A DNA stretch of 64,000 bases from Acidobacteriota bacterium (GTDB taxonomy: Bacteria > Acidobacteriota > Terriglobia > UBA7540). The translations under genes and the position numbers were made by a program. The notes beneath the pieces were generated by a model. It was not told the DNA's origin and did not search any database. It worked only from the letters and a program-made list of their open reading frames with translations. The DNA is taken from the NCBI GenBank assembly GCA_021817045.1, contig JAKAWG010000010.1:1-64000 (forward strand), in the 5' to 3' direction. This document shows, one piece after another, positions 10,001-17,340 of this stretch. Positions within the stretch are counted from its first letter, which is position 1. Every line of letters starts with the position of its first letter.

Positions 10001-11756
10001 CCGGAACGCCAGCTTTGACGAGGGCGTACATGGCCTCTGCGGTGATGAACTGCTGGCCGGTTTTTGCCTTGTTCTCCGGGGCCACAGGAGTTACCAAGCG
10101 ACCGGTAGCGGGGTTATAGCCGCCGGAGTGCGCATAGGCCGGAGTCCACCAGGTTCCGTCGTCATGCTGGCCGGCCAGAATCTTCTTGACGTTCTCCTCG
10201 ATTTGCGGCCGGAATGCCGGGTTGCCCATCTCCACCATGGCAATCGTCTGCTCGCACAAGCCTTCCATATCCGTGGGCGGTGGATCGAGAATTAATGATT
10301 CAATCTTGTTGCGGGCTTGCCGATATTGTACGTTGCCAGTGCGGTGATAAAGCTCGTTCAGGTCGTAATAGGCGTCGCCAGCCACCTTGTAACGAGGCAC
10401 GGGCCGGTTGCCATCAAATTCATTTAGAGGAAGCTCGTGGCGATCCTTATAGACTAATTCCAGGTATCCCGCGGCATCGGTGGGGCGGCTGGTGGGCCTG
10501 TGGCTTACATAATTTTCATAGTAAAGGATCATTAGCGCCATCCGGCCAATTCCATCGCCGGGGGCCAGGTCAAAGCGCAGCCAATCAACTCCGGGCAGTC
10601 CGTAGAACGGCGCCATGGAGTTGTACAGTTTATCCATCATGAACTTGAATTGCGGAATCATGTGGACGCTGTAACCGTTCTTCACGGCTTCGAGCGATCC
10701 CCGCATGGTAAAGTGCCCGGCGTGGCAGGCCACGCAGCGCTCGGTTTCATCTGTCACATTTTCTACGCGCGTCCGCCGCGAGCCGCCCCGGGGAGTGTGC
10801 GCAAACCAGGAGTCCGCCTCTGCAATCAGATAGTCCATGGCGGTCTGGACCGCTTGATGCGGGTCCGTGTACGGAGGCACGCCATAAAGGTATGTCCGCA
10901 ATTGGTAAGCTGGATGATTGGCCTTGACTTCGAGGTAATACTTGCCCGGAGTTAACACTCGAGTGATCAGCTTGGAATCGATCTGGGTCTGCATATCGTG
11001 CTTGATCTCTTCAGGGTCCTTGCCTTCGGTGTACTCTTGCAGCGTGGTGCCCGCCGGTGTCTCGATCGCCTTGAAGAGCCGCAGATTCATCGGCACGTCG
11101 CGGTCAAGTACATCAATATCAAACATCACCAGCTTCGGCCGGGGCCCGCGAAACGTGAACCAGTACCAGTCGAGGCCGTCCTTGCCCTCTTGCTTGTTAT
11201 CCAAATATTCGATCTCATCCGTGGAAGCGAATACGGTGTGACCCAGCCTCATCTCGTGGGCGTCACGCCAACTTGAAGCGGGAAGACGTCCGAACGCCGT
11301 GAAATTCTTGGGGCTGACGGGCAGGCGCTGCAACAGGACTTGATAGCGAACAGGTTCCTTCACGCCCGTAACGCTCAGCGTCACGGTGGCTGGTCCGGTG
11401 GATTCAGGCTGCATCATGCAGTAGAAATCGGGGTCGCCAGGATGAAGTATTTTCTGGATCTCTTTCCCGCCCGCCATCGTCAGCTTCGCGTCGAGCCGCG
11501 TTCCCAGAGGCCACGAGCCGGACGATATTCCGGAGACCAGTAACTCATAAATGGACGACGAATCCAGCCTCGCAATGCTGTACTGACGCGTTTCTCCGCG
11601 TGATATCTCATCCTGGAACGTTTGGCCCAGGTTGAAGTGGGCATCCGCGCCGGGATTGCTGAGAGCTCCCGTTTTGCACACGATGACTCCCAGGATGATT
11701 CCAACGATTCCTATGGTGACGCCTGAGGAAAGTACCCCACGAAGAAACCATTTCAT
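7029..11756 (-). CDS. Giant exported triheme c-type cytochrome / alpha-toroid / HEAT-repeat protein (1575 aa)
   Basis: Paralogue of the neighbouring 1436-residue protein, sharing blocks such as ANHPAYQLRTY and the motif before the first heme site. It has an N-terminal hydrophobic segment (SSGVTIGIVGIILGVIV), a beta-rich region, CVACH at Cys341, an alpha/alpha repeat region (about 480-640), HEAT repeats (about 670-1000 and 1090-1280), and two C-terminal cytochrome modules, CMDCH at Cys1331 and CMSCH at Cys1470, each opening with an F...ARVEPIL sequence. It therefore has one more heme module than its partner. A Pro/Ser-rich stretch near residues 1017-1078 interrupts the HEAT region and is absent from the paralogue. 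GGGAG precedes the ATG. It is transcribed away from the b561-like/YceI pair, so a shared regulatory region at 11757-11924 is likely. Function unknown; periplasmic electron transfer inferred. Confidence 0.8.
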   Translation of the reverse strand: MKWFLRGVLSSGVTIGIVGIILGVIVCKTGALSNPGADAHFNLGQTFQDEISRGETRQYSIARLDSSSIYELLVSGISSGSWPLGTRLDAKLTMAGGKEIQKILHPGDPDFYCMMQPESTGPATVTLSVTGVKEPVRYQVLLQRLPVSPKNFTAFGRLPASSWRDAHEMRLGHTVFASTDEIEYLDNKQEGKDGLDWYWFTFRGPRPKLVMFDIDVLDRDVPMNLRLFKAIETPAGTTLQEYTEGKDPEEIKHDMQTQIDSKLITRVLTPGKYYLEVKANHPAYQLRTYLYGVPPYTDPHQAVQTAMDYLIAEADSWFAHTPRGGSRRTRVENVTDETERCVACHAGHFTMRGSLEAVKNGYSVHMIPQFKFMMDKLYNSMAPFYGLPGVDWLRFDLAPGDGIGRMALMILYYENYVSHRPTSRPTDAAGYLELVYKDRHELPLNEFDGNRPVPRYKVAGDAYYDLNELYHRTGNVQYRQARNKIESLILDPPPTDMEGLCEQTIAMVEMGNPAFRPQIEENVKKILAGQHDDGTWWTPAYAHSGGYNPATGRLVTPVAPENKAKTGQQFITAEAMYALVKAGVPATNPQVHKAVEYLLSQQRSFGAWLDYRGGELFLTPFLETMWTVKALSTVYPEHNPAIEPDPDLRRFDPQHATFLETLNWLDGLWYVHDRAATVEAIKLLDSPYIIERQAAAAALGKMAVDAGKRPEVAMMQAPLVKALNDPSKLVRRAAAWSLRQILNDGYPVPALLSAMHSPSDRTRIGASRVFAQYFYFAVPRTEYVEALITQLNDRDVLVRIQATKALWRWDYRTPDLAWRGKILDALLARMGHEPSPYEKINLSEALYNILDDNIGLMYTYWLPTMSSSKARAMAHQAQFQYEYFLASRVSKALEQGDAEQKEVILEGLGDYFLRARIGNDLDYPTFYNPQAANLMVEPLLKLMKSPSPQIRVEAVKGAVVARNASDVRLKAAVLQATNDPSLAVRTVAAEAAPQLPTLASPVISVEAMAAPWLLKRAKPSPVTGAAPSSAPSQRQRVSGADPSSPGDPAGDPPSKPSRSGPVTSHRAQGLGGYAPHAPTVPSSDQGSVILPILKTLLESRFPKARVTALDWLHRDPRTQTDAMAKLVLASARSGKNSQVLASEISNFGWILPDEPSAFDLLASLARQQDPSIQQATFEALKGDAFGRDPRTPALVISILKRNPDNPETQQRVLDLVAGPRANSPTESGKATAEALRSDPAVLAWVAVIGRRGGPAEAIESSRILSHAFKHARQSEALREEVHSRMEAELARLPALSRREAISSAIEPLDFSFFVARVEPILERERYGKTRCMDCHAVSANLSRNHLVRPLPSGQYTESAAWSNYSSILSLVDFQNPEASYILRKPLAVDAGGTRVHTGGKYWNSEANPEYQTILAWIDGARLSSPTPSDWHQLDRIIPDRTTGLPSFKQFEARVEPILDKRYGIVQDQSCMSCHSQVRESGKFHLIPPDAEGHFSQAKLYANYLSCVEFLNFRNILKSPILIKPLNPQSAGLSVEHPGGALWLDRRDPDYRAVAAWAESGEASQQARAAWLRASH

Positions 11757-11924
11757 CTCGAACTCCCATACGGCAATAGGTTGCTGAAGAAAAGTCTAAC
11801 GGCCCAAAGACCGAAACAGGATAAACCCACTGAGAACACCTTTCAACCAACATGTCCTTGCGGGCGCATCGTCATTCACCCTTAATCTTGACATTGGGGA
11901 GAAGGTCAACTAGTCTGCGAGACC
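11757..11924. promoter_or_regulatory. Divergent promoter region between cytochrome/HEAT and b561-like genes
   Basis: This 168-bp gap separates divergent starts and must carry both promoters. I cannot pick convincing -35/-10 pairs by eye. The placement suggests co-regulation of the two sides. Confidence 0.4.
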
Positions 11925-12740
11925 GTGACTTCGTCCCGGGGCAAAGCGGCGGTGGTTACATCTTGCTTGCTTTTTCTGCCTTCGGCGCTCTGCATGGCGC
12001 GAACCAACACCGTACCAGCATACCCAAACAGAGCGGCAACAGCCTCCTACATGAGAATACCCGCGCTCTGGCAGCGAGAGCTTCATCTTCCTGGCGGCTT
12101 GCCCCCAGACAAAACTCAAAATGCCAAGCCGAAGCCTGAACGGCTTCCTTCGAGCAGCGACGTAAGAGCGTTTCTCGCAAAAGAGATGGCTTCTCCGTGG
12201 GATGAGGCGCAAGAGCAGGCAAAACCATCTACCGCGACCCAGCCTACACTCCAGGGACTCGGATTTCCGACCAGTGAGATCAAGGGAAACGCGAAGGAGC
12301 AGGAACTGCTCGAGAAGCGTTCCCATATGCTGCAGATTCATCAGAAGCTCGGCTTGCTCACTACGATCCCGATGGTCGCCGCGTTGTTCACCGGCCCGGG
12401 CGCCAAGGGTCATCACGGTCTACCGGGCAGCCCAACCGGCCGCAATATACACATGGGACTCGGCATCCTGACGACGGGAATGTATTTCACGACGGCCTAC
12501 TTTGCCCTTCGCGCTCCGAAGATTCCGGGGACCAAATCCTACGGTCTGATCCGGCTACACAAAGCCCTTGTCTGGGTCCATTTTCCCGGCATGATTTTGA
12601 CACCGATTCTCGGAGCGATTGCCTACAGCCAGTTCAGCCGAGGGGAGCGGATTCACGGGATTGCAAAATATCATTCCGACGTGGCCATCACGACCGCTGC
12701 AGCCTATGGAGCCGCTCTCTTGTCCGTCATGCTCAAATGA
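11925..12740 (+). CDS. Cytochrome b561-like four-helix membrane protein with exported N-terminal region (271 aa)
   Basis: The GTG start gives a signal-like segment (VVTSCLLFLPSALCMA), then about 110 polar residues, then four hydrophobic helices from about residue 135. Each helix region carries or borders histidines: LQIHQKL, GRNIHMGLG, RLHKALVWVHFPG and KYHSDVA. Paired His residues on a four-helix bundle are the hallmark of b-type cytochromes of the b561/DUF4405 kind, so heme b ligation in the cytoplasmic membrane is likely though unproven. The stop overlaps the next ATG (ATGA), so the YceI-like gene is translationally coupled. Divergence from a giant periplasmic cytochrome suggests quinol-to-cytochrome electron transfer. 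An alternative is a DUF2231-type membrane protein without heme. Confidence 0.6.
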   Translation: MTSSRGKAAVVTSCLLFLPSALCMARTNTVPAYPNRAATASYMRIPALWQRELHLPGGLPPDKTQNAKPKPERLPSSSDVRAFLAKEMASPWDEAQEQAKPSTATQPTLQGLGFPTSEIKGNAKEQELLEKRSHMLQIHQKLGLLTTIPMVAALFTGPGAKGHHGLPGSPTGRNIHMGLGILTTGMYFTTAYFALRAPKIPGTKSYGLIRLHKALVWVHFPGMILTPILGAIAYSQFSRGERIHGIAKYHSDVAITTAAAYGAALLSVMLK

Positions 12741-13300
12741 GCATCAAAAAAACTATGACGCACAGAAGATTACTCGTGTCGGTTCTGTTGCTCTTCGCCG
12801 TTCCTCAGCTCCTCCCTGGGGCTACTCAGTGGGTTCTAATAAAATCGAGCCTGACGTACCATATTTCGCACCCCTTGCACGAGGCTGACGGTGTCAGCCA
12901 TGCCGCACGAGGCAAGGGCATTTGCCAGGCTGGGGAGTGCAATTTCCTGGTAGCGGCCCCGGTCAAGACATTTGATTCCGGAAACAGCAACCGGGATCTC
13001 CACATGCTGGAAGATGTCCGCGGAGCGCAATTCCCGATGGTCATCGTTCGGTTTCGTCTGCCGCGGGCATCTCTCTCCGCAGCTATGATCCATGCGAATC
13101 TCGAGGTTCAGTTTGCCGGCCACACCGCCGAGTACAAAGACGTTGCCTTTCGGCAGGTAACCAAGGGGAACGAGGTTGAAGTGTCTGGGACAATCCCGAT
13201 GAAGCTTTCCGATTTCAAGATTCCGCCGCCTCAACTTTTGTTCATGCCGATCAAAAACGAGGTTCCTGTGCGCGTGGATACAACCTGGCGAAAAATGTAA
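12737..13300 (+). CDS. YceI-like periplasmic lipid-binding protein (187 aa)
   Basis: An N-terminal signal peptide (LLVSVLLLFAVPQLLPGA) is followed by a single domain with YceI features: an opening strand on the pattern W..I.S.L.Y.I.HPLH, a central SGNSNRDLHM block resembling the family's D..N..RD.H motif, and a closing IKNEVPVRVDTTW strand. YceI proteins form a lipocalin-like barrel that binds isoprenoids or quinone-like lipids, and they are often coupled to b561-type genes, as here (4-bp overlap). The product probably carries a hydrophobic ligand in the periplasm for the b561-like partner. The sequence is divergent, and the pair CQAGEC near residues 59-64 could form a disulfide. Assignment rests on motif pattern and neighbourhood. 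Confidence 0.65.
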   Translation: MSIKKTMTHRRLLVSVLLLFAVPQLLPGATQWVLIKSSLTYHISHPLHEADGVSHAARGKGICQAGECNFLVAAPVKTFDSGNSNRDLHMLEDVRGAQFPMVIVRFRLPRASLSAAMIHANLEVQFAGHTAEYKDVAFRQVTKGNEVEVSGTIPMKLSDFKIPPPQLLFMPIKNEVPVRVDTTWRKM

Positions 13301-13457
13301 GAGCCTGACGCGGAAAGAAGAGGCCGATGACACCGGCTGTTGCTTCCTGAGTCCTTCCACCAAAAGGCCAAGTCAGGAATCGCTCCCTCTCCAGGCTGAT
13401 CGCGCTTGCGAGGAACACGTCAGCCAAGCCGCGCGGGGCGGCATTCGCTTATTATGG

Positions 13458-14507
13458 ATGCGCGATCGGAAAGGAGATTCGGCAGTGACGAAGACACCAG
13501 CCGGCACTGCGCGTGGCGAAAACATGAACCCACTCCTGAGGGCTTTGGACTGCGGCAAATTGACGCCGCCGCGCCGTGACGCTGAACCCGCTCGGCAGCG
13601 CTTCCGAACCTACACAAAACGCTATCCGTATCTGAACGTCTGCTTTGTTTTATTGAGCGCCGCAATTGCGGCGAATGCGCAACAGAAGGTCATTCCGCTC
13701 TGGCCCGGAGCTGCGCCAGGATCGGAAACGTGGACCTGGCACCAGCAGACCTTTTATTCACCGGCCTTCCATACCCGTATCGTCTTGAACGTCACCCGGC
13801 CAACGCTGACCCTGTATTTACCTGGGCCTTCCAAAGCCAACGGCACGGCCGTAATTGTCTGCCCCGGTGGAGGTTTTCATTTTCTTTCGATTGATAACGA
13901 GGGCACGGAGGTCGCACGTTGGCTCAACGCGCGCGGCGTGACGGCGTTCCTGCTGAAGTACCGCCTGTTTCACACCAACCGAAACGACTTTGCGAAGGAA
14001 ACGATGGAAGATATTGCCAACCGCGACAAAATGAGAGCGATCATGAAAACGCTCGGGCCCAGGGTGCTGGCAGACGGGCAGCAGGCGGTGCGGATTATCC
14101 GCCAGCGCGCCGCCGAATGGAAGATTTCTCCGCAGCGGGTCGGCATAATCGGATTTTCGGCTGGCGGTTATGTGAGCGCCGACGTCGCGCTTCACCACGA
14201 TGCGGCCAGCAGACCGGATTTTGCGGCTGCGATCTATCCTGCGATACCGCAACACATCATGGTGCCGCCGGATGCGCCTCCGATGTTCATCGTCTGCGCG
14301 AGTGACGATCCGCTGGTCCCGCCGCTGACCAACAGCGTTCGGCTCTATTCTTTGTTTCAGATCGCCGGAGTTCCTGCAGAATTGCACGTCTATGCGCGCG
14401 GCGGACATGGCTTCGGCATGAGGAAGCAAGGCCTGCCCGTGGATCACTGGATTGACGCGTACGGCGATTGGTTGCAAAGCCTGGGAATGCTTAAGCCAGC
14501 CGACTGA
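13458..14507 (+). CDS. Secreted alpha/beta hydrolase, acetyl-xylan-esterase/BD-FAE-like
   Basis: The catalytic triad is visible: nucleophile in GFSAGG, acid Asp in ASDDPLVPP, and His in RGGHGFG close to the C-terminus. The oxyanion-loop region reads VIVCPGGGF. It fits the feruloyl/acetyl-xylan esterase-like branch that deacetylates plant polysaccharides. The hydrophobic segment YLNVCFVLLSAAIAANA just before the conserved opening PLWPGAAPG looks like a signal peptide, so the mature enzyme is probably periplasmic or secreted. With the ATG at 13458 the segment is preceded by about 55 extra residues; the ATG at 13524 shortens this, and the true start may be a later non-ATG codon. No operon partner. 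Substrate not known. Confidence 0.8.
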   Translation: MRDRKGDSAVTKTPAGTARGENMNPLLRALDCGKLTPPRRDAEPARQRFRTYTKRYPYLNVCFVLLSAAIAANAQQKVIPLWPGAAPGSETWTWHQQTFYSPAFHTRIVLNVTRPTLTLYLPGPSKANGTAVIVCPGGGFHFLSIDNEGTEVARWLNARGVTAFLLKYRLFHTNRNDFAKETMEDIANRDKMRAIMKTLGPRVLADGQQAVRIIRQRAAEWKISPQRVGIIGFSAGGYVSADVALHHDAASRPDFAAAIYPAIPQHIMVPPDAPPMFIVCASDDPLVPPLTNSVRLYSLFQIAGVPAELHVYARGGHGFGMRKQGLPVDHWIDAYGDWLQSLGMLKPAD

Positions 14508-14526
14508 CCCCGGATAGCCTTGTTCC

Positions 14527-14560
14527 GTATCAGGGCACGACTTAAGCCGTGCCCTGATAC
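14527..14560. terminator. Palindromic repeat between convergent genes, possible bidirectional terminator
   Basis: A near-perfect inverted repeat with ends GTATCAGGGCACG and CGTGCCCTGATAC. It sits between the hydrolase stop and the maltokinase stop on opposite strands, where a terminator is expected, but has no clear T-run. A related, larger element at 16395-16525 shares the same arms, so this is also a member of a dispersed repeat family. Confidence 0.55.
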
Positions 14561-14621
14561 AAGGCCTACCGACTCAACCTCGTATCGCTGATGCCCCAAG
14601 CAATGGTTTCATTAACCAACC

Positions 14622-16277
14622 CTATGATTCCAGCAGGCTCAGTATGCCCTTGAGCGGCAACCCCACCCAGTCCGGGCGGTTGTTGAGCTCATACCCGAGC
14701 TCGTAAATCGCCTTCTCAAGCAAAAACGATTCGAGGAGGAGCCGCGTTTCTTCGCGTGAACGAGGCGTAAACACGGCACCGGCCGAGAATTCGAAATAGG
14801 CGCGCAGGAAGAACAAGGAAATCCAGGTGTACCACAACATCGCAAAAACTTCGCTCGCGGAAGCCGGGAGGTGCCCGCTTTTTTCCGCATAATGAGCGAG
14901 CCCGGTGTAGGCCGCATAGTGGAAGGATCGTAGCATGCCGGCGACATCCTGGAGCGGCAGGCGCTTGGCCCGTCGCTCGGCCAGTGGGCGTGCCGGCTCA
15001 CCTTCGAAATCGATGATAACGAAATCGCCGGACGTGCGAAGAACTTGTCCGAGATGATAATCGCCGTGAATGCGTGTGCGGCGAACCTGCAACTCGCGGC
15101 GACCGAAAGTCTCAAACCTTTCGCGGATGTCGCTCTGGCCATTGAGAACCTTCTCAGCGGCAGGCCGCTGGGTCGAGTCGAAACCGGACAGGCGGCCGCG
15201 AAGCAGGCTGAAAACGTGCTCGGAGAGGCGCAGCATGGATTGTGCAAGAGCGGCTCGATCTTCGGACAAGAATGGTTCCGGAGAAAATGCCGGGTCCGCC
15301 GCGTTTGAAGCGAGCGCGGCGTGAAGCTCAGCCGTGCGTTGGCCGAGCAAGGCTGCGTCGGCCAGGTAATTTCCAATCCAGGCTTCAACTTCAGGAGAAG
15401 GGTGTCCGGGCGGAAGATCAAACACTGGGCCGGAGGGGTACTGCCCTGATTTCAAGGTAGCGCCGGCCTTCAAGCCGACAACTGCCGGGCTAAAGCTCGG
15501 CGCTACGCCCCCATCCGTTGAAACACGGTCAAAGTAGGAAGCGACTTCCGCTAGCGTGTACTTCCAGGCATCGCCCTGGTTCGGAACGAACGCCTGCAGA
15601 ATACCCAGACAGCCCGGCTCGCCTTCGACAGGCCGGAATTCTAGAAATCCCGCCACGCGTGGGATATGAGCGAAGTTGGTCTTTTCGGTCAGAAAGGTGC
15701 CCACTTCAAGGTCGGGGTTCACGCCCTGTTCAACATGCCGGAAGAACTTAAGTATCAGGCGCTGGCCATAGATGACGGACGTGTTGCTCTGCTCTCCGCG
15801 CAGCACGGAAGGCTCAGCATCGACTCCAGTTCCAATCTCCTGGAAGGCTCGAGTAGAGCGTGCGACGATCTTTGTCCTCTCGCCCGCCATCGTCTCGCCG
15901 CGCTCAATCGCCTTGAGCAGCCAAAGGCTGAATCGCCTTTCCCATAAAGCGTCAGCGAGCGTGACCGGAGGCGATCCGCCGTCTCCAGGCAAATCGAATG
16001 CCGGTCCGTATTTGGGGGCGGCCAAGTTTCGACCGTCAAGGGGCTCGAGCGGAAGCGCGTAAAGCTGGGAGGAAAGGTCTTCGTAGAACACACGAATGAA
16101 CACGATAAAAACGGCAGGTTCGGTCGCCGCACGGACGATGTCCACAACTTCCGTTGCACGAATCGCCCGCGCTTTGCCGCCGAACCAGCGCTGTTGTTGG
16201 AGAAATTTCGGAAGAACATTCGGGAGCGCGGCGCGCACGCGGGAGGCGAACGTCCGGTCATGTTGTTCGCTCGTCAT
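14622..16277 (-). CDS. mak: Maltokinase (maltose 1-phosphate forming)
   Basis: Phosphorylates maltose to maltose 1-phosphate, the donor for GlgE. The N-terminal cap signature (LPKFLQQQRWFGGKAR) is near residues 22-37, and the kinase core has the catalytic loop HGDYHLGQV followed by VIIDFEGEPARPL, the aminoglycoside-phosphotransferase-like Brenner and metal-binding motifs. Length (551 aa) is above the roughly 450-residue free-standing enzymes. Residues about 258-274 (VAPSFSPAVVGLKAGAT region) are encoded by a copy of a palindromic intergenic repeat that is in frame. The gene closes a minus-strand cluster glgE-treS-GT-MscS-like-mak but is about 350 bp from its neighbour, with a large inverted repeat between, so it may have its own promoter. 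The Shine-Dalgarno is weak. Confidence 0.88.
   Translation of the reverse strand: MTSEQHDRTFASRVRAALPNVLPKFLQQQRWFGGKARAIRATEVVDIVRAATEPAVFIVFIRVFYEDLSSQLYALPLEPLDGRNLAAPKYGPAFDLPGDGGSPPVTLADALWERRFSLWLLKAIERGETMAGERTKIVARSTRAFQEIGTGVDAEPSVLRGEQSNTSVIYGQRLILKFFRHVEQGVNPDLEVGTFLTEKTNFAHIPRVAGFLEFRPVEGEPGCLGILQAFVPNQGDAWKYTLAEVASYFDRVSTDGGVAPSFSPAVVGLKAGATLKSGQYPSGPVFDLPPGHPSPEVEAWIGNYLADAALLGQRTAELHAALASNAADPAFSPEPFLSEDRAALAQSMLRLSEHVFSLLRGRLSGFDSTQRPAAEKVLNGQSDIRERFETFGRRELQVRRTRIHGDYHLGQVLRTSGDFVIIDFEGEPARPLAERRAKRLPLQDVAGMLRSFHYAAYTGLAHYAEKSGHLPASASEVFAMLWYTWISLFFLRAYFEFSAGAVFTPRSREETRLLLESFLLEKAIYELGYELNNRPDWVGLPLKGILSLLES
15457..15506. repeat. Palindromic intergenic-type repeat lying in frame inside maltokinase
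   Basis: Starts GTAGCGCCGGCCTTCAAGCC and ends CTAAAGCTCGGCGCTAC. The arms match the noncoding copy at 22560-22607 (AGCGCCGGCC ... CTAAAGCTCGGCGCTAC) downstream of the small secreted-protein gene. The reading frame passes through it without a stop and adds about 17 residues. Confidence 0.75.
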
Positions 16278-16394
16278 AGTGCACGCTTCCCGAAAGCTCC
16301 ATCACAAACGCACGAAGGCACAAAGGAAAGCAGAGACGAGAGAAAAAAGACCATACGGAGCGAAACCAAGAATTGCGCAACCGCACTTGGCGCT

Positions 16395-16525
16395 GTATCA
16401 GGGCACGGCTTCAACCGTGCCGCAGTCGGGCGACCAGATTGATGGGGCTTCAGCCCCTGATCAGCGGCTAAAGCCACAATAATTGATTGTGCGCAGCCGG
16501 CACGGCTGAAGCCGTGCCTTGATAC
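16395..16525. repeat. Large imperfect inverted repeat, GTATCAGGGCACGGCTT family
   Basis: Outer arms GTATCAGGGCACGGCTTC and GAAGCCGTGCCTTGATAC enclose an inner hairpin around TTGATGGGGCTTCAGCCCC. It lies between the MscS-like gene and maltokinase, both on the minus strand. The arms are shared with 14527-14560. It may attenuate transcription into mak. Confidence 0.65.
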
Positions 16526-16566
16526 ACCATACGCAGAAACTTTACGCGTTCTGTAGGGAGTCAATG

Positions 16567-16630
16567 ACGTGATGGTTTCTCGTCTCTTGCCTCCTTTCTT
16601 TGTGGCTTCGTGTCTTCGTGCTGATCACTT
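16567..16630. repeat. Dispersed repeat fragment (GAAGACACGAAGCCACAAAG family)
   Basis: On the minus strand this reads GTGATCAGCACGAAGACACG followed by AAGCCACAAAG. Similar sequence occurs at 16300-16345 and at the 3' end of gcvT (33997-34035). It lies directly after the stop codon of the MscS-like gene. Confidence 0.45.
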
Positions 16631-17332
16631 TCAAAGAGGCGAAATATCCTCTTCCTTTTCGCGCTCGCGTTCGACCGTATATTTCTCGAGCAGCCGGCGA
16701 GCCGCGTGCTGGCCGCCCAAGCCGAAAGCGATGGCGAGACCCAGCATGACGGCTCCAAAGGTGATCGAGAAAGCGAGCAGAACGGTGTTTCGCGCCAAGC
16801 CGATCTGCTCGAGAGCCATCGTGACGGTCAGTATCAGAATGAGAAGCCGGACCGAGCCGCTGAGGAGGCGGGGGGTGGGAAGATCGGCGTTCACAGCCGC
16901 CAACAGCGCCGCCCTCGAAAAGAAGTTCGCAGCCAGGATTCCGATGAAGAGGATGAGCAAAGCGATGAAGATGTGGGGGACAAATTGAAAAAAGCTGGCG
17001 ATCTCCTGCTGGAACTCGACGATCCCGAGGACTCCCAGTCCAAGGACCATAAAACAGACCCAGATAACCCAGAATGCAATGCGGGCAAGCAATTCGCTTG
17101 GGCTCGGCAGGCCGGTCTTGCGCAGGGTCTGACTGACGCCGCTGTCGGCTGAAAACGCGTCGAATTTCAGCATCGTCAGGATGCGTTTCAGCGCCGCTTT
17201 CACCGCGAGGGCAATCACCCAGCCAAGCGCCACAACGATGAGCATGGCCAGCACTTTCGGCAGGAAGTCCGCGGCCACGCCGAGAAGATTTTCCAGCGTT
17301 CCAGTCAGCCGGTGCATTATCAATTCCGTCAT
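16631..17332 (-). CDS. Small-conductance mechanosensitive channel / CmpX-like membrane protein (233 aa)
   Basis: Four to five hydrophobic helices with the conserved TM-helix repeat of the CmpX/MscS-related group: VLAMLIVVALGWVIA, FWVIWVCFMVLGLG, FIALLILFIGILAANFF, and a last helix ending in AFGLGGQHAARRLLEKY, which resembles the pore-helix FGLGGQ..A motif. The usual MscS beta-domain is missing, so the protein is a minimal version. It starts 8 bp after the glycosyltransferase stop and should be co-transcribed with it. Its place among genes for trehalose and glucan metabolism suggests a role in osmotic release or sensing, which is inference. Channel activity cannot be shown from the sequence. 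Confidence 0.7.
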   Translation of the reverse strand: MTELIMHRLTGTLENLLGVAADFLPKVLAMLIVVALGWVIALAVKAALKRILTMLKFDAFSADSGVSQTLRKTGLPSPSELLARIAFWVIWVCFMVLGLGVLGIVEFQQEIASFFQFVPHIFIALLILFIGILAANFFSRAALLAAVNADLPTPRLLSGSVRLLILILTVTMALEQIGLARNTVLLAFSITFGAVMLGLAIAFGLGGQHAARRLLEKYTVEREREKEEDISPL

Positions 17333-17340
17333 AAGCTACC

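Noticed and set aside
2547..11756. The two giant cytochrome genes as one frameshifted gene
   Set aside because: Each has its own start, signal segment and full domain series; they are paralogues, not halves.
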